A DNA stretch of 64,000 bases, taken from assembly GCA_036278935.1 (NCBI GenBank), contig DASUKA010000158.1, positions 14,181-78,180 on the forward strand. Reading direction: 5' to 3'. Of the stretch, positions 57,196-64,000 are shown piece by piece. This stretch comes from DASSNR01 sp036278935 (lineage in GTDB: Bacteria > Gemmatimonadota > Gemmatimonadetes > Gemmatimonadales > Gemmatimonadaceae). The stretch's first letter is position 1, and each line of letters begins with the position of its first letter. The notes under the pieces are model-generated. The model did no database searches. It saw only the letters and a program-made list of their open reading frames with translations, and had not been told where the DNA came from. A program made the position numbers and the translations under genes.

Positions 57196-58503
57196 TTATC
57201 GGGGAGTTGCCGGCACCAGCGCACGCGTGTCAGCCCGCAACGCCGTGAAGAGCTGCCCCACCCACCGGTCCGCCTCCTTCTCAGCACCCTGCCGGTAATC
57301 GCTCATGGCGGAATTGCCCAGCCCGCCGAGCCACCGCATGATCGAGCTCTCCTGGATGGCGACGCTGAACTCGCGCAGCGCGAGCGTCTCGCCCCCGGTG
57401 CTGTCGTGCACGTCAAAGGTGAGGAACGAGCCGCCATTCGCGAATGGCGTGCTGAGCGAGGTGCGGAGCATGTGCTCCACCAGCGGCGGGAGCAGCCATT
57501 CCGGCTCGTGCTGGAAGATCGCGACGAATCCCTTGTCATGGTCCTCGCGCGTGAGAGCGATGTCCGCCACGAGCGATTGGAATCCCACGTGGAACACCAG
57601 GAACTTCGTCTGTAGATCGATACGAGCGTGCACGCGCTGCGGCATGGAACGCGGCGCTCCGGTGAGCGGCACCATGGAGCCGCCGCGCACCCGGAAATGC
57701 ATCGTGAAATGATCATGACTGCCATCCACCGTCCACCATGTCGCGCCCTGGTCGTCGTAGAGCTCCACCTGTCCGCTCGCCGGCGTGACGTACTTGGCCA
57801 GGTAGCGCGCGAGCTCGGGCGCCTGCGTAGCCATGCGCTGCGGATGAAAGCCGATATCGAGCATCACGTCCGTGGCACCGGACGGGGCGGCGCGCAACCT
57901 GATCGTATCGAGCGAGAAGAGCTGGCTCATCACGCGCGTCGTCCGGGGCAGCGCCGCCTGATAGCCGGCGCGCACCCTCGTGTCCGTGTTGCCCTGAGCG
58001 GCGAGGAAGATGGCCGTCAGCGCGTCGGAAAGATCCGAGACCCGCACATCGCCCACCGCCAGGATGTCATGCACGCGCCACTCGTACTCCTCGCGTCCAA
58101 TACGCTGCAGGCGGAGCGTGCCATGGTAGTCACCGGGATGCGTGGGGGGCGGAACGTGCGCGTACTTCCCCATCACGTAGCTATTGCCGCGGAGGTGCCC
58201 GCCCAGTTCGAGCGTGCGGGTGTCGCCGCGGCCGCTGGACCAGATGGAGGAATCCCCGAAGAGCTGTGATGGGATGAGGGAGTACCTGGCGAGCGGCGCC
58301 TCGATGGCGGCCATGGCGGCGTTCATCTCGTACGGACCGAAATGCGCGCCGAGTGCGACAAAGAGACTGTCGGCATTGGCGCCGGCGTCGGCCGGACCTT
58401 CCCCGAGGTGGGTGACAGCTGCCTTGCACCCGGTTCCCGACGCGAGCAGCAGTAGTGCCGCCAGCGCGCGGGCGTCGCGGACGAAGGGCCGGCATCGGGG
58501 CAT
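57196..58503 (-). CDS. Exported protein of unknown function
   Basis: A 435-residue protein with an N-terminal hydrophobic segment (LAALLLLASGTGC) that may be a lipoprotein or a Sec signal; the lipobox is imperfect. The mature part is mixed alpha/beta, with a repeated ALFALGAHFGPYEM-like start, GRGDTRTLELGGHLRG and a later VELYDDQGATWWTVDGSHDH. It has no recognised domain. The ATG at 58503 is taken because the longer frame encodes 36 unlikely residues before the signal. It lies between the two tRNA genes on the opposite strand. Confidence 0.65.
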   Translation of the reverse strand: MPRCRPFVRDARALAALLLLASGTGCKAAVTHLGEGPADAGANADSLFVALGAHFGPYEMNAAMAAIEAPLARYSLIPSQLFGDSSIWSSGRGDTRTLELGGHLRGNSYVMGKYAHVPPPTHPGDYHGTLRLQRIGREEYEWRVHDILAVGDVRVSDLSDALTAIFLAAQGNTDTRVRAGYQAALPRTTRVMSQLFSLDTIRLRAAPSGATDVMLDIGFHPQRMATQAPELARYLAKYVTPASGQVELYDDQGATWWTVDGSHDHFTMHFRVRGGSMVPLTGAPRSMPQRVHARIDLQTKFLVFHVGFQSLVADIALTREDHDKGFVAIFQHEPEWLLPPLVEHMLRTSLSTPFANGGSFLTFDVHDSTGGETLALREFSVAIQESSIMRWLGGLGNSAMSDYRQGAEKEADRWVGQLFTALRADTRALVPATPR

Positions 58504-58657
58504 CACGCGCGCAATTTCGACAACGGGGAGCCTGGCGGGAAGGGCTTCGCGCGCGGCTCCACGGAGGGTGCGGAGGGTTGAAGTCCCGACGGTGCAGGCA
58601 TACATTTTCACACGCCGCGAGCGGGAAGTATCGGCGCGGCCCAGACAATCGAATTCG

Positions 58658-58730
58658 TGCCCCTTGGTGTAATTGGCAACACGCCTGACTCTGGATCAGG
58701 AGAGTCCTGGTTCGAGCCCAGGAGGGGCAA
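58658..58730 (+). tRNA. tRNA-Gln (anticodon CTG)
   Basis: A 73-nt cloverleaf: acceptor TGCCCCT/AGGGGCA, anticodon arm CCTGA with loop CTCTGGA and TCAGG, T-arm CCTGG TTCGAGC CCAGG, discriminator A, no encoded CCA. CTG decodes CAG, the preferred glutamine codon here. Confidence 0.95.
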
Positions 58731-58774
58731 TTCTGGCGACGGCGCACGGTCACCCCGTGCTGACACTCCCTGCG

Positions 58775-59908
58775 TCAGCCGACCGTCATCTGCCGGGCGT
58801 AGTACTCGCGCTTGAACTCGTCCAGCACATCGTCGGCGAACATCTCATCGGCGATCGCCGCGATCTCTTCGGCGCTCTCCCATGCCGCTTTCAGCGCCGA
58901 GAGCTCGCCGGCGAACGCCCGGCGCTCCGCATCCTCGTTCGCCGCCATCTCCAGCGCCAGCCGGTCCGCGATCGGTAACCGGTAGAGCGGCGTGCTGGCT
59001 TCGCTTCCCGTTCCTCCACGTCCCCAGAAGGAGCGATTGGCCAGCTGTATCGCCAGCCGCTCGCCGAACGAGAGACGGGCGGGCAGGCCCGGGCCGCCTT
59101 CGCCGGCATTCGGGAAACGGCCCCAGGACGTGCGCATTGCCAGCGCGGCGATGCGCGTGAAATAGCCGTCGGGGTCGCCTGCATCGTCCAGCTTGGTGAC
59201 GGCGTAGCGCACATCGGACGTTCGCGCCGCCGCCCCATTGAGCGTCGCCATCAGCTTGGCTGCGGTATGCAGGCTCGCGTCCTCACCTACCATCGCGATC
59301 CCGTCGTCATGACGCACCACCAGGCGCCAGGGATTGTCGCGCTCCGGGCGGACGAGCGTTGCCTCGCGCAGGTGACGATAGCGGATGAGCACCGGCATGC
59401 CGCGTTCGTCGGTGGTGCGCGCGAGCACACTCCCCTCGCGACCCAGTGTGCGCAGGCGCAGGAGCGCCTCGTCGCTCAGCCCGGCTGACGACGCGTAGCT
59501 GGCCAGCGCATGCCCCGCGCTCCGCGCGATGAACCGCCCGCCGCGTTGCACGAGTCCGGCGCGCGCGGACGTGGCGGTTGCCTGATGCCGTCGCCCATAT
59601 CGCCACGACGCGATCTCTGGAAAGAGCGCCGGGCCAATGCGCACCAGCTCCAATCCGGATCGCAGCTGGGCCAGACCCACGTTGTCGGTGGACACGCGAA
59701 GGCGAGTGCTTCGGAACCACCGCTCGCAGCAATCGATCGCGTCCCACCGCTCGTCGAGCGGCGTGAGATTCCAGCAGCCGCACCGCTCGCAGATGACCCA
59801 GAGCCGGCCCTTTGCGGGATCGAACGCGAGGCGCCGCCCCACCGGGCAGGTCGGAACGTCGGTGTTGGTACCGAGTCGCGTGTTGCAGTAGAGACAGGTC
59901 GTGTACAT
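58775..59908 (-). CDS. Conserved hypothetical protein with N-terminal zinc-ribbon-like knuckles
   Basis: A 377-residue protein. Cys-Leu-Tyr-Cys at residues 5-8 and Cys-Glu-Arg-Cys-Gly near 40-44 suggest a zinc ribbon, and another Cys pair (DCCERW) follows. The middle has LVVRHDDGIAMVGEDA and the C-terminal 100 residues are helical and acidic (AEEIAAIADEMFADDVLDEF). I do not recognise the family, although similar zinc-ribbon proteins occur in Gemmatimonadetes and Bacteroidetes. The ATG at 59908 begins with MYTTCLYCN. It stands alone downstream of tRNA-Gln on the opposite strand. Confidence 0.7.
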   Translation of the reverse strand: MYTTCLYCNTRLGTNTDVPTCPVGRRLAFDPAKGRLWVICERCGCWNLTPLDERWDAIDCCERWFRSTRLRVSTDNVGLAQLRSGLELVRIGPALFPEIASWRYGRRHQATATSARAGLVQRGGRFIARSAGHALASYASSAGLSDEALLRLRTLGREGSVLARTTDERGMPVLIRYRHLREATLVRPERDNPWRLVVRHDDGIAMVGEDASLHTAAKLMATLNGAAARTSDVRYAVTKLDDAGDPDGYFTRIAALAMRTSWGRFPNAGEGGPGLPARLSFGERLAIQLANRSFWGRGGTGSEASTPLYRLPIADRLALEMAANEDAERRAFAGELSALKAAWESAEEIAAIADEMFADDVLDEFKREYYARQMTVG

Positions 59909-60224
59909 GCGCAGAGCGTCACGAGCATCCAGTGGCCAACGCCGACGTTCTCCAAGGATATCGCCGCGTGCACCCAGCGTCCACGCCGCCGAATGACCGG
60001 TGAGAACATGCGCGTACGCGTGGCGTGATGCTGGGCGTCAAACCGTCCTCGTTTGGTGACACCAGGGAGTGCTCCCGGGCAGACAGATCGCCCGGTTGTA
60101 CCGCCAGAAACCGTGCCAACTCCTGGCTCATGCGTTGCCTTGTCCGTTCTCCGAGCAGTCACGCGGTGAGCGGCCCGGCCGTGGCGCACCGCGTCGAGAC
60201 TGCGCATGCATGGAGGATGACACA
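59909..60224. other. 316-bp gap without a gene
   Basis: Between the divergent zinc-ribbon and DUF3011-like genes. Two small hairpins are visible (GGGAGTGCTCCC near 60074 and CCGGGC...GCCCGG near 60088) but no terminator T-tract, tRNA or promoter I would stand behind. Confidence 0.5.
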
Positions 60225-60920
60225 ATGCGTCACACGATCACGTTCATGGTCACGTTCTGCGCCGGCGCCGGCGCAATGGTCGCCGCGCCGCGTGCGCAGG
60301 CCCAGGCCCGCCGCACCATCACCTGCGAGTCGCTCGACAGGCGAGCGCGCGAGTGTCCGATTCCGCGCGGCAGCGATGTCCGCATCGTCGAGCAGCTCAG
60401 CGCGACTTCCTGTCGTGAGAACGACACATGGGGCGTGGGGAACGGATACGTCTGGGTGGATCGCGGCTGCCGTGCGCGCTTCGCGATCGACGGTCGTGTC
60501 GGCGGCGGGTATGGCCGCGGCAGTGGCAATGGTGGCTACGGGGGCGGCGGTTATGGCCGGGGTGGCTACGACCATCGTTCCGGCGGCTACGACCACCGGC
60601 CCGGTGGCTACGATCAGCGGCACGACTCGCAGGGAGGTACGTACGGGTATCCCGGACGCGGCCAGACCGGTGCGCATGGACCATGGCGGCGTGGCGGGCA
60701 GTCGCGCGAGCGCGGTGACGTCGGCCGTGCAGAGCAGGCGTGCACCGAGCGCGCACGGCGCGCCGGAGCAGTGGTGACGCGGTTCGGCGACTGGTCGCGC
60801 TCGAGCGGCGGGCAGCAACGCGCGGACATGACCGTGCGCTTCCGCGGTGGTGAACACCGGGCGCGCTGCACGTACGATCCGCGCCGCGGCGGGAGCGCGA
60901 GCGTGAGCTGGGGCCGGTAA
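60225..60920 (+). CDS. Exported DUF3011-like protein with Gly/Tyr-rich linker
   Basis: A 231-residue exported protein with a 30-residue signal ending in APRAQA. Residues about 33-90 (ITCESLDRRARECPIPRGSDVRIVEQLSATSC, then VWVDRGCRARF) match the DUF3011 pattern of paired cysteines and beta strands. A 60-residue Gly/Tyr/Arg-rich linker (GGYDHR and GGYGRG units) leads to a C-terminal domain with ACTERARRAG and RCTYDPRRG. GGAGG lies 8 nt before the ATG at 60225. The stop overlaps the next gene start (TAATG), so both are co-translated. The function is unknown; DUF3011 proteins are usually cell-envelope proteins. Confidence 0.75.
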   Translation: MRHTITFMVTFCAGAGAMVAAPRAQAQARRTITCESLDRRARECPIPRGSDVRIVEQLSATSCRENDTWGVGNGYVWVDRGCRARFAIDGRVGGGYGRGSGNGGYGGGGYGRGGYDHRSGGYDHRPGGYDQRHDSQGGTYGYPGRGQTGAHGPWRRGGQSRERGDVGRAEQACTERARRAGAVVTRFGDWSRSSGGQQRADMTVRFRGGEHRARCTYDPRRGGSASVSWGR

Positions 60921-61369
60921 TGAAAGGGCCACGACAGTTGCGGTCGGCCGCGGTAGGGATGATGGCGTTGTCCCTGCTCGCGGCCGCCGCGGGCTGCGCC
61001 GATGCAACCGGACCCGGCTGCCGGGCGTCCACCGACGTGCTGGTCAACGACGTCCGCACCAGGCTGAACGACGGCACGCCGGTGGCGACGTTCCACTTCG
61101 AGCAGCGCTACCAGTCGTATTTCGACGCGGGATGCGGCAGCACCGGCGGCCCGATCGGCCTCACCATCCTGAGCGACGCACCCACGACGCAGAGCTTCAG
61201 CTTCACGGCGAGCGGAATCGGAGCAGATGGAAGCGTGGACTGGCGCATTCACGGTCACGTCGATCGACTCACGCCCGGCGCGACGGAGGATGAGGGCGAG
61301 GTGGTGGTGACCGACCTTCCGGTGGATCAGGGCATCCGGATCGATCTGGATGCCTGGGCGTCGCCCTGA
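60920..61369 (+). CDS. Small lipoprotein, unknown function
   Basis: A 149-residue protein with a lipoprotein signal (SLLAAAAGC). The mature part is a beta-rich domain: VATFHFEQRYQSYFDAGC, ITLTILSDAPTTQSFSF-like strands, and a late DWRIHGHVDRLTPG, resembling an immunoglobulin-like sandwich. Two Cys outside the lipobox may form a disulfide. It begins within the stop codon of the DUF3011-like gene and ends 12 nt before the convergent YXWGXW gene. Its function is not recognised. Confidence 0.65.
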   Translation: MKGPRQLRSAAVGMMALSLLAAAAGCADATGPGCRASTDVLVNDVRTRLNDGTPVATFHFEQRYQSYFDAGCGSTGGPIGLTILSDAPTTQSFSFTASGIGADGSVDWRIHGHVDRLTPGATEDEGEVVVTDLPVDQGIRIDLDAWASP

Positions 61370-61381
61370 CGGCCGCCAGTC

Positions 61382-61708
61382 TCACCGCCAGTGCCCGGGC
61401 ACGTAGTACCAGCCGTGCCGGTCGTGTCCCCAACGTCCCGCGACCCACGCGTGATAGTGCGGTGCCGGTCGCACCCACCGTCCCGGCACCCATACGTACT
61501 CGCGGGCGCTCCACCGGTAGTGTCCCTTGACCCACACGTACCGGGGGCCGGGCGATACCGTGACCACTTCCACGCGCGTGGGCGGCGGCGGTCGATACCC
61601 GACGTACACGCGCCGCGGCCTGGGCGCCGTGGCGCACGCGCTTGCACCGGCGATGCAGCACGCCAGCGCAAAGGGAATAAGCCGTCGATACACCCCATGA
61701 CCCGTCAT
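61382..61708 (-). CDS. YXWGXW repeat-containing exported protein
   Basis: A 108-residue protein with a lipoprotein-type signal (GASACATA). The mature part consists almost only of four YxWxxGxW repeats (YVWVKGHYRW, YVWVPGRW, HAWVAGRW, WYYVPGHW), a family known for abundance in proteobacterial and acidobacterial envelopes and of unknown role. The ATG at 61708 gives a normal signal; longer starts add 29 basic residues. It is convergent with the lipoprotein gene. Confidence 0.85.
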   Translation of the reverse strand: MTGHGVYRRLIPFALACCIAGASACATAPRPRRVYVGYRPPPPTRVEVVTVSPGPRYVWVKGHYRWSAREYVWVPGRWVRPAPHYHAWVAGRWGHDRHGWYYVPGHWR

Positions 61709-61936
61709 ACGAGCTGTCTCCCCACTCAGGATACCGCTACCGTGAAGGCAACCGTCGCGCGACCGGCGGCCGCGGCATGTCCGTGCCCCACGCACAGCCA
61801 GATAGACGCGCCTGAGCGCCGAGTGTTAACCGGCCGCACGCCCAACCGTTGCGCCTCGCATCGTGGGCCGGAATAGCTATTGCTGCATATGGGGGACAAC
61901 GCGATTCGGGATGTTCCAACCCAAGCACCAACCCTC

Positions 61937-63418
61937 ATGTCCGCCCTGCCTATCTCTGGTCGTCTTCGCCCGGCTGTCGCTGCGCTCGTCCTGCTCGCGG
62001 TGCTCGCGGCATGCGGCGACAGCGGTGGACGCGGCAGCGATGGCCCTCACTCCGAAGCAGGCGATGGCGGCGGCGTCAGCAATTTCATTCCTGCCGCAGT
62101 CCGCACCGCCAATGCGCAGACGCCGCCCACGAGCGCCTTCGAGTCTGCTGCGCATGCCGTGCTCCCCTCCGTGGTCTACATCCTGGTGGAGGCGCGGCCA
62201 CGGCAGCTCTTCATGCCGTTGGGCCAGCTCCGGCAGGGCTCGCCCAACGGCCGGGCGCCTCTCAGGCCCTATGGCTCCGGCTCCGGCGTGATCTTCCAGA
62301 AGGGCGGCTACATCCTCACCAACAATCACGTGGTGCAGGAGGCCGCTCGTGTGCGCGTCACTCTGTACGATCACCGTGAGTTCGACGCGCAGGTGGTGGC
62401 TCGCGATCCGAGCACGGACATCGCCGTCGTGAAGATCGAAGGACAGAACCTGCCCGTCGCCAAACTCGGCAACTCGGACTCGCTGCACGTCGGCCAGTGG
62501 GTGGAAGCGCTCGGCAATCCGCTGGGCGTGGCGCTGCAGTTCACGGTCACGGCCGGGATCATCGGAGCGACGGGCCGATCCATTGGCATCCTGGCCGAGA
62601 ACGGTGCATCGCGCGCGGGCGAGGCCGCCCCGCTGGAGGACTACCTGCAGACCGATGCCGCCATCAATCCCGGCAATTCAGGAGGGCCGCTGGTGGATCT
62701 GGCGGGCGAGGTCATCGGGATCAACAGCGCCATTGCCAGCACGACCGGCGCGTTCACGGGCTACGGCTTCGCGATTCCGATCAACCTAGCGCGGCATGTG
62801 GCGGAGGAACTGATCACGTATGGCGAGGTCCGCCGTCCCTACCTTGGCGTGATCCTGGGTGACGTGAGCCCGGTGGACGCGAAGGTGTTCAGTCTGCCGA
62901 GCGTGAGCGGCGCCGAGGTGCTGCACGTGGAGAGCGGGAGCCCCGCGGACCACGCCGGCATGCAGCTGGGCGATGTGATCGTGAAGATCGGTGACCAGGA
63001 CGTGCATACGGTGAGCGGCTTGCAGGCGGTGCTGGCGGCGCTGCAGCCGGGCAGCACCGCGCAGGTTCAGCTCATCCGGTACGGCAAGCGCGTGACGCTG
63101 TCCGTGAAGATGGGGCAGGTGACATCGGGTGTGAAGCCGAAGCCCGCGCCCTCGGTGCAGAACGAGCCATCGCGGGCCGGATTCGGCGTCGAGGAACGCG
63201 GCGGCCACGTGGTGATCGCGGCGGTGCGCGATTATTCGCCCGCGCAGCGGGCGGGCGTGGCGCCGGGCCAGGTGATCCTGCAGGCGAATCGCCAGGCGAT
63301 CTCGTCCATCGATCAGCTGGTGGCGGTCATCCGGAAGGCGAACGGCGGGCCGCTCTCGCTCATCGTGGACGATCCGCAGGTGGGGAAGCGAATCATCAAT
63401 TACCAGCTGTCGCCATAG
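61937..63418 (+). CDS. degQ: DegQ/HtrA-family periplasmic protease, lipoprotein form
   Basis: A 493-residue protease. The lipobox Leu-Ala-Ala-Cys puts the lipidated Cys at residue 26, so it should be anchored in a membrane facing the periplasm. The triad is His131 (NNHVVQ), Asp161 (TDIAVVK) and Ser248 (GNSGGPL), followed by two PDZ domains (about 320-405 and 425-493) and a GYGFAIP substrate loop. It is a housekeeping HtrA, unlike the two short signal-less proteases at 47.7-49.5 kb. The ATG at 61937 is preferred because earlier starts would add a charged stretch before the lipoprotein signal. Confidence 0.9.
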   Translation: MSALPISGRLRPAVAALVLLAVLAACGDSGGRGSDGPHSEAGDGGGVSNFIPAAVRTANAQTPPTSAFESAAHAVLPSVVYILVEARPRQLFMPLGQLRQGSPNGRAPLRPYGSGSGVIFQKGGYILTNNHVVQEAARVRVTLYDHREFDAQVVARDPSTDIAVVKIEGQNLPVAKLGNSDSLHVGQWVEALGNPLGVALQFTVTAGIIGATGRSIGILAENGASRAGEAAPLEDYLQTDAAINPGNSGGPLVDLAGEVIGINSAIASTTGAFTGYGFAIPINLARHVAEELITYGEVRRPYLGVILGDVSPVDAKVFSLPSVSGAEVLHVESGSPADHAGMQLGDVIVKIGDQDVHTVSGLQAVLAALQPGSTAQVQLIRYGKRVTLSVKMGQVTSGVKPKPAPSVQNEPSRAGFGVEERGGHVVIAAVRDYSPAQRAGVAPGQVILQANRQAISSIDQLVAVIRKANGGPLSLIVDDPQVGKRIINYQLSP

Positions 63419-63451
63419 GGGCGCGGTCAACGAGTGCAATTCTCGATGAAG

Positions 63452-63492
63452 CCGAACGGGGGCAGCCGGACTTTCCGGCTGCCCCCGTTCGG
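63452..63492. terminator. Bidirectional hairpin between degQ and the pilin gene
   Basis: CCGAACGGGGGCAGCCGGA and its exact complement form a 19-bp stem with a 3-nt loop. It sits between two convergent genes and has no T-tract on either strand, so it likely works as a mutual barrier hairpin. Confidence 0.75.
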
Positions 63493-63519
63493 TGGAGCAT
63501 GAATGAGTAGCGACTGCGG

Positions 63520-63924
63520 TTACTTCGTCTGATCGCAGACGATCACGCCGGCGAGAGAATCCGTTGACGCCTCGTCACCCGCCGCCATCGTGCAGCCGAA
63601 GGTGCCTCCCGAAATGGAGTTGTTCACGACCGTGAGCTTCCAGCCGCCTGGGTCTACGGCTTCGGTCGTGTGGGTGTTGCCGGGCGACAACGTGAACTTC
63701 AGGTCGCTCTGGACATTCGCGAACGTTCCGTATGCCGCCTTGTCGGAGAAGTACGCTTCCTCGGACGTCATGTAGTTGCGGAGGTCCGTCTTCACCGAGG
63801 CCAACTTGGCCTTGTCCTTGGTGCTGGCGAACTTCGGAATCGCGATGGCGGCCAAAATGCCGATGATCACGATCACGATCAACAGCTCGATCAGTGTAAA
63901 GCCCTTCTTGGTGTTCACGCGCAT
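63520..63924 (-). CDS. pilA: Type IV major pilin (PilA)
   Basis: A 134-residue prepilin. The short basic leader ends in Lys-Lys-Gly and cleavage before Phe gives GFTLIELLIVIVIIGILAAIA, the conserved N-terminal helix with Glu5. The globular part is small, with two Cys near the C-terminus (GTFGC and VIVC) that would form the D-region disulfide. GGAGG lies 8 nt before the ATG. No other pil genes are in the window, so this may be a detached pilin or a pseudopilin; the right edge stops 76 nt later. Confidence 0.92.
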   Translation of the reverse strand: MRVNTKKGFTLIELLIVIVIIGILAAIAIPKFASTKDKAKLASVKTDLRNYMTSEEAYFSDKAAYGTFANVQSDLKFTLSPGNTHTTEAVDPGGWKLTVVNNSISGGTFGCTMAAGDEASTDSLAGVIVCDQTK

Positions 63925-64000
63925 GAGTGATCCTCCAGGATCGGGAACGTGTCGCGAGCGGTCGTGCTTGCGGACGGGTGAGACATGAGACGCGGAGCAA

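Noticed and set aside
56901..58730. Integrative element between the two tRNA genes
   Set aside because: The only gene there is a hypothetical exported protein; no integrase, no copy of a tRNA 3' end and no compositional shift is visible.

Overview
The window is a high-GC bacterial chromosome segment with two tRNA genes, no rRNA, no insertion sequence, no integrase and no CRISPR array. Several traits together suggest Gemmatimonadota or a close relative. These are a PadR regulator overlapping a long duplicated ADOP-type permease, a DUF5916 outer-membrane protein, PD40 and HEAT-repeat exported proteins, DUF2203 and DUF72 proteins, strong GC3 codon bias and short overlapping operons. This placement is an inference from gene content, not from a marker gene.

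Layout. 1-12.3 kb: small membrane and immunity-like (Imm27) genes, a PD40 lipoprotein, a Mug-type glycosylase, a minus-strand pair encoding an N6-adenine methyltransferase and a SNF2-type helicase, a GT2 glycosyltransferase, a rhodanese/Nudix pair and an FAD monooxygenase. 12.5-15.8 kb: a manganese operon (Nramp transporter, UspA, DtxR/MntR regulator) behind a palindromic operator, then a GNAT acetyltransferase. 16.4-24 kb: an ABC exporter module (two FtsX-type permeases, an ATPase, a permease-AttH/lipocalin fusion) and a PadR-ADOP unit with a palindrome over its promoter. 24-32 kb: two tandem Gly-zipper paralogues, DUF72, SURF1, an acyl-CoA dehydrogenase and exported proteins. 32-35.4 kb: a complete copper operon (copZ-copA-csoR) with a CsoR-like box in the promoter spacer. 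35.4-46 kb: a histidine kinase, MgtE, a BlaI/M56-protease system in which the protease carries HEAT repeats and is followed by a secreted HEAT protein, and a DUF5916 protein. 46-49.5 kb: Uma2 and a tightly overlapping operon of two signal-less HtrA-like proteases, a LuxR protein with a degenerate receiver, and an HMA-like protein lacking both metal cysteines. 49.8-64 kb: housekeeping and hypothetical genes, RNase Z, threonine dehydratase, tRNA-Ala, tRNA-Gln, a DegQ-type lipoprotein protease and a type IV pilin.

The strongest unexplained structure is a family of at least seven dispersed elements (near 26.2, 27.1, 33.3, 35.3, 50.7, 55.5 and 56.7 kb). Each has two inverted arms made of tandem 7-nt units, often GGGNNNN and so predicted G-quadruplex formers, around a partly conserved core. 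One lies in frame inside copA and adds about 35 residues to its nucleotide-binding domain. Others supply the C-terminus of SURF1 and the last codons of the threonine dehydratase. One encloses a second repeat family (GTCATTCC...GGAATGAC) that also occurs at 18.5 kb.

Two gene sets are the best candidates for undescribed systems. The first is the BlaI, M56-HEAT protease and secreted HEAT protein set, tied together by two matching TGCTA-N6-YAGCA operators. The second is the HtrA/HtrA/pseudo-receiver/Cys-less HMA operon, where every junction overlaps or abuts. The methyltransferase-helicase pair is a plausible third as a compact anti-phage or DNA-modification module.
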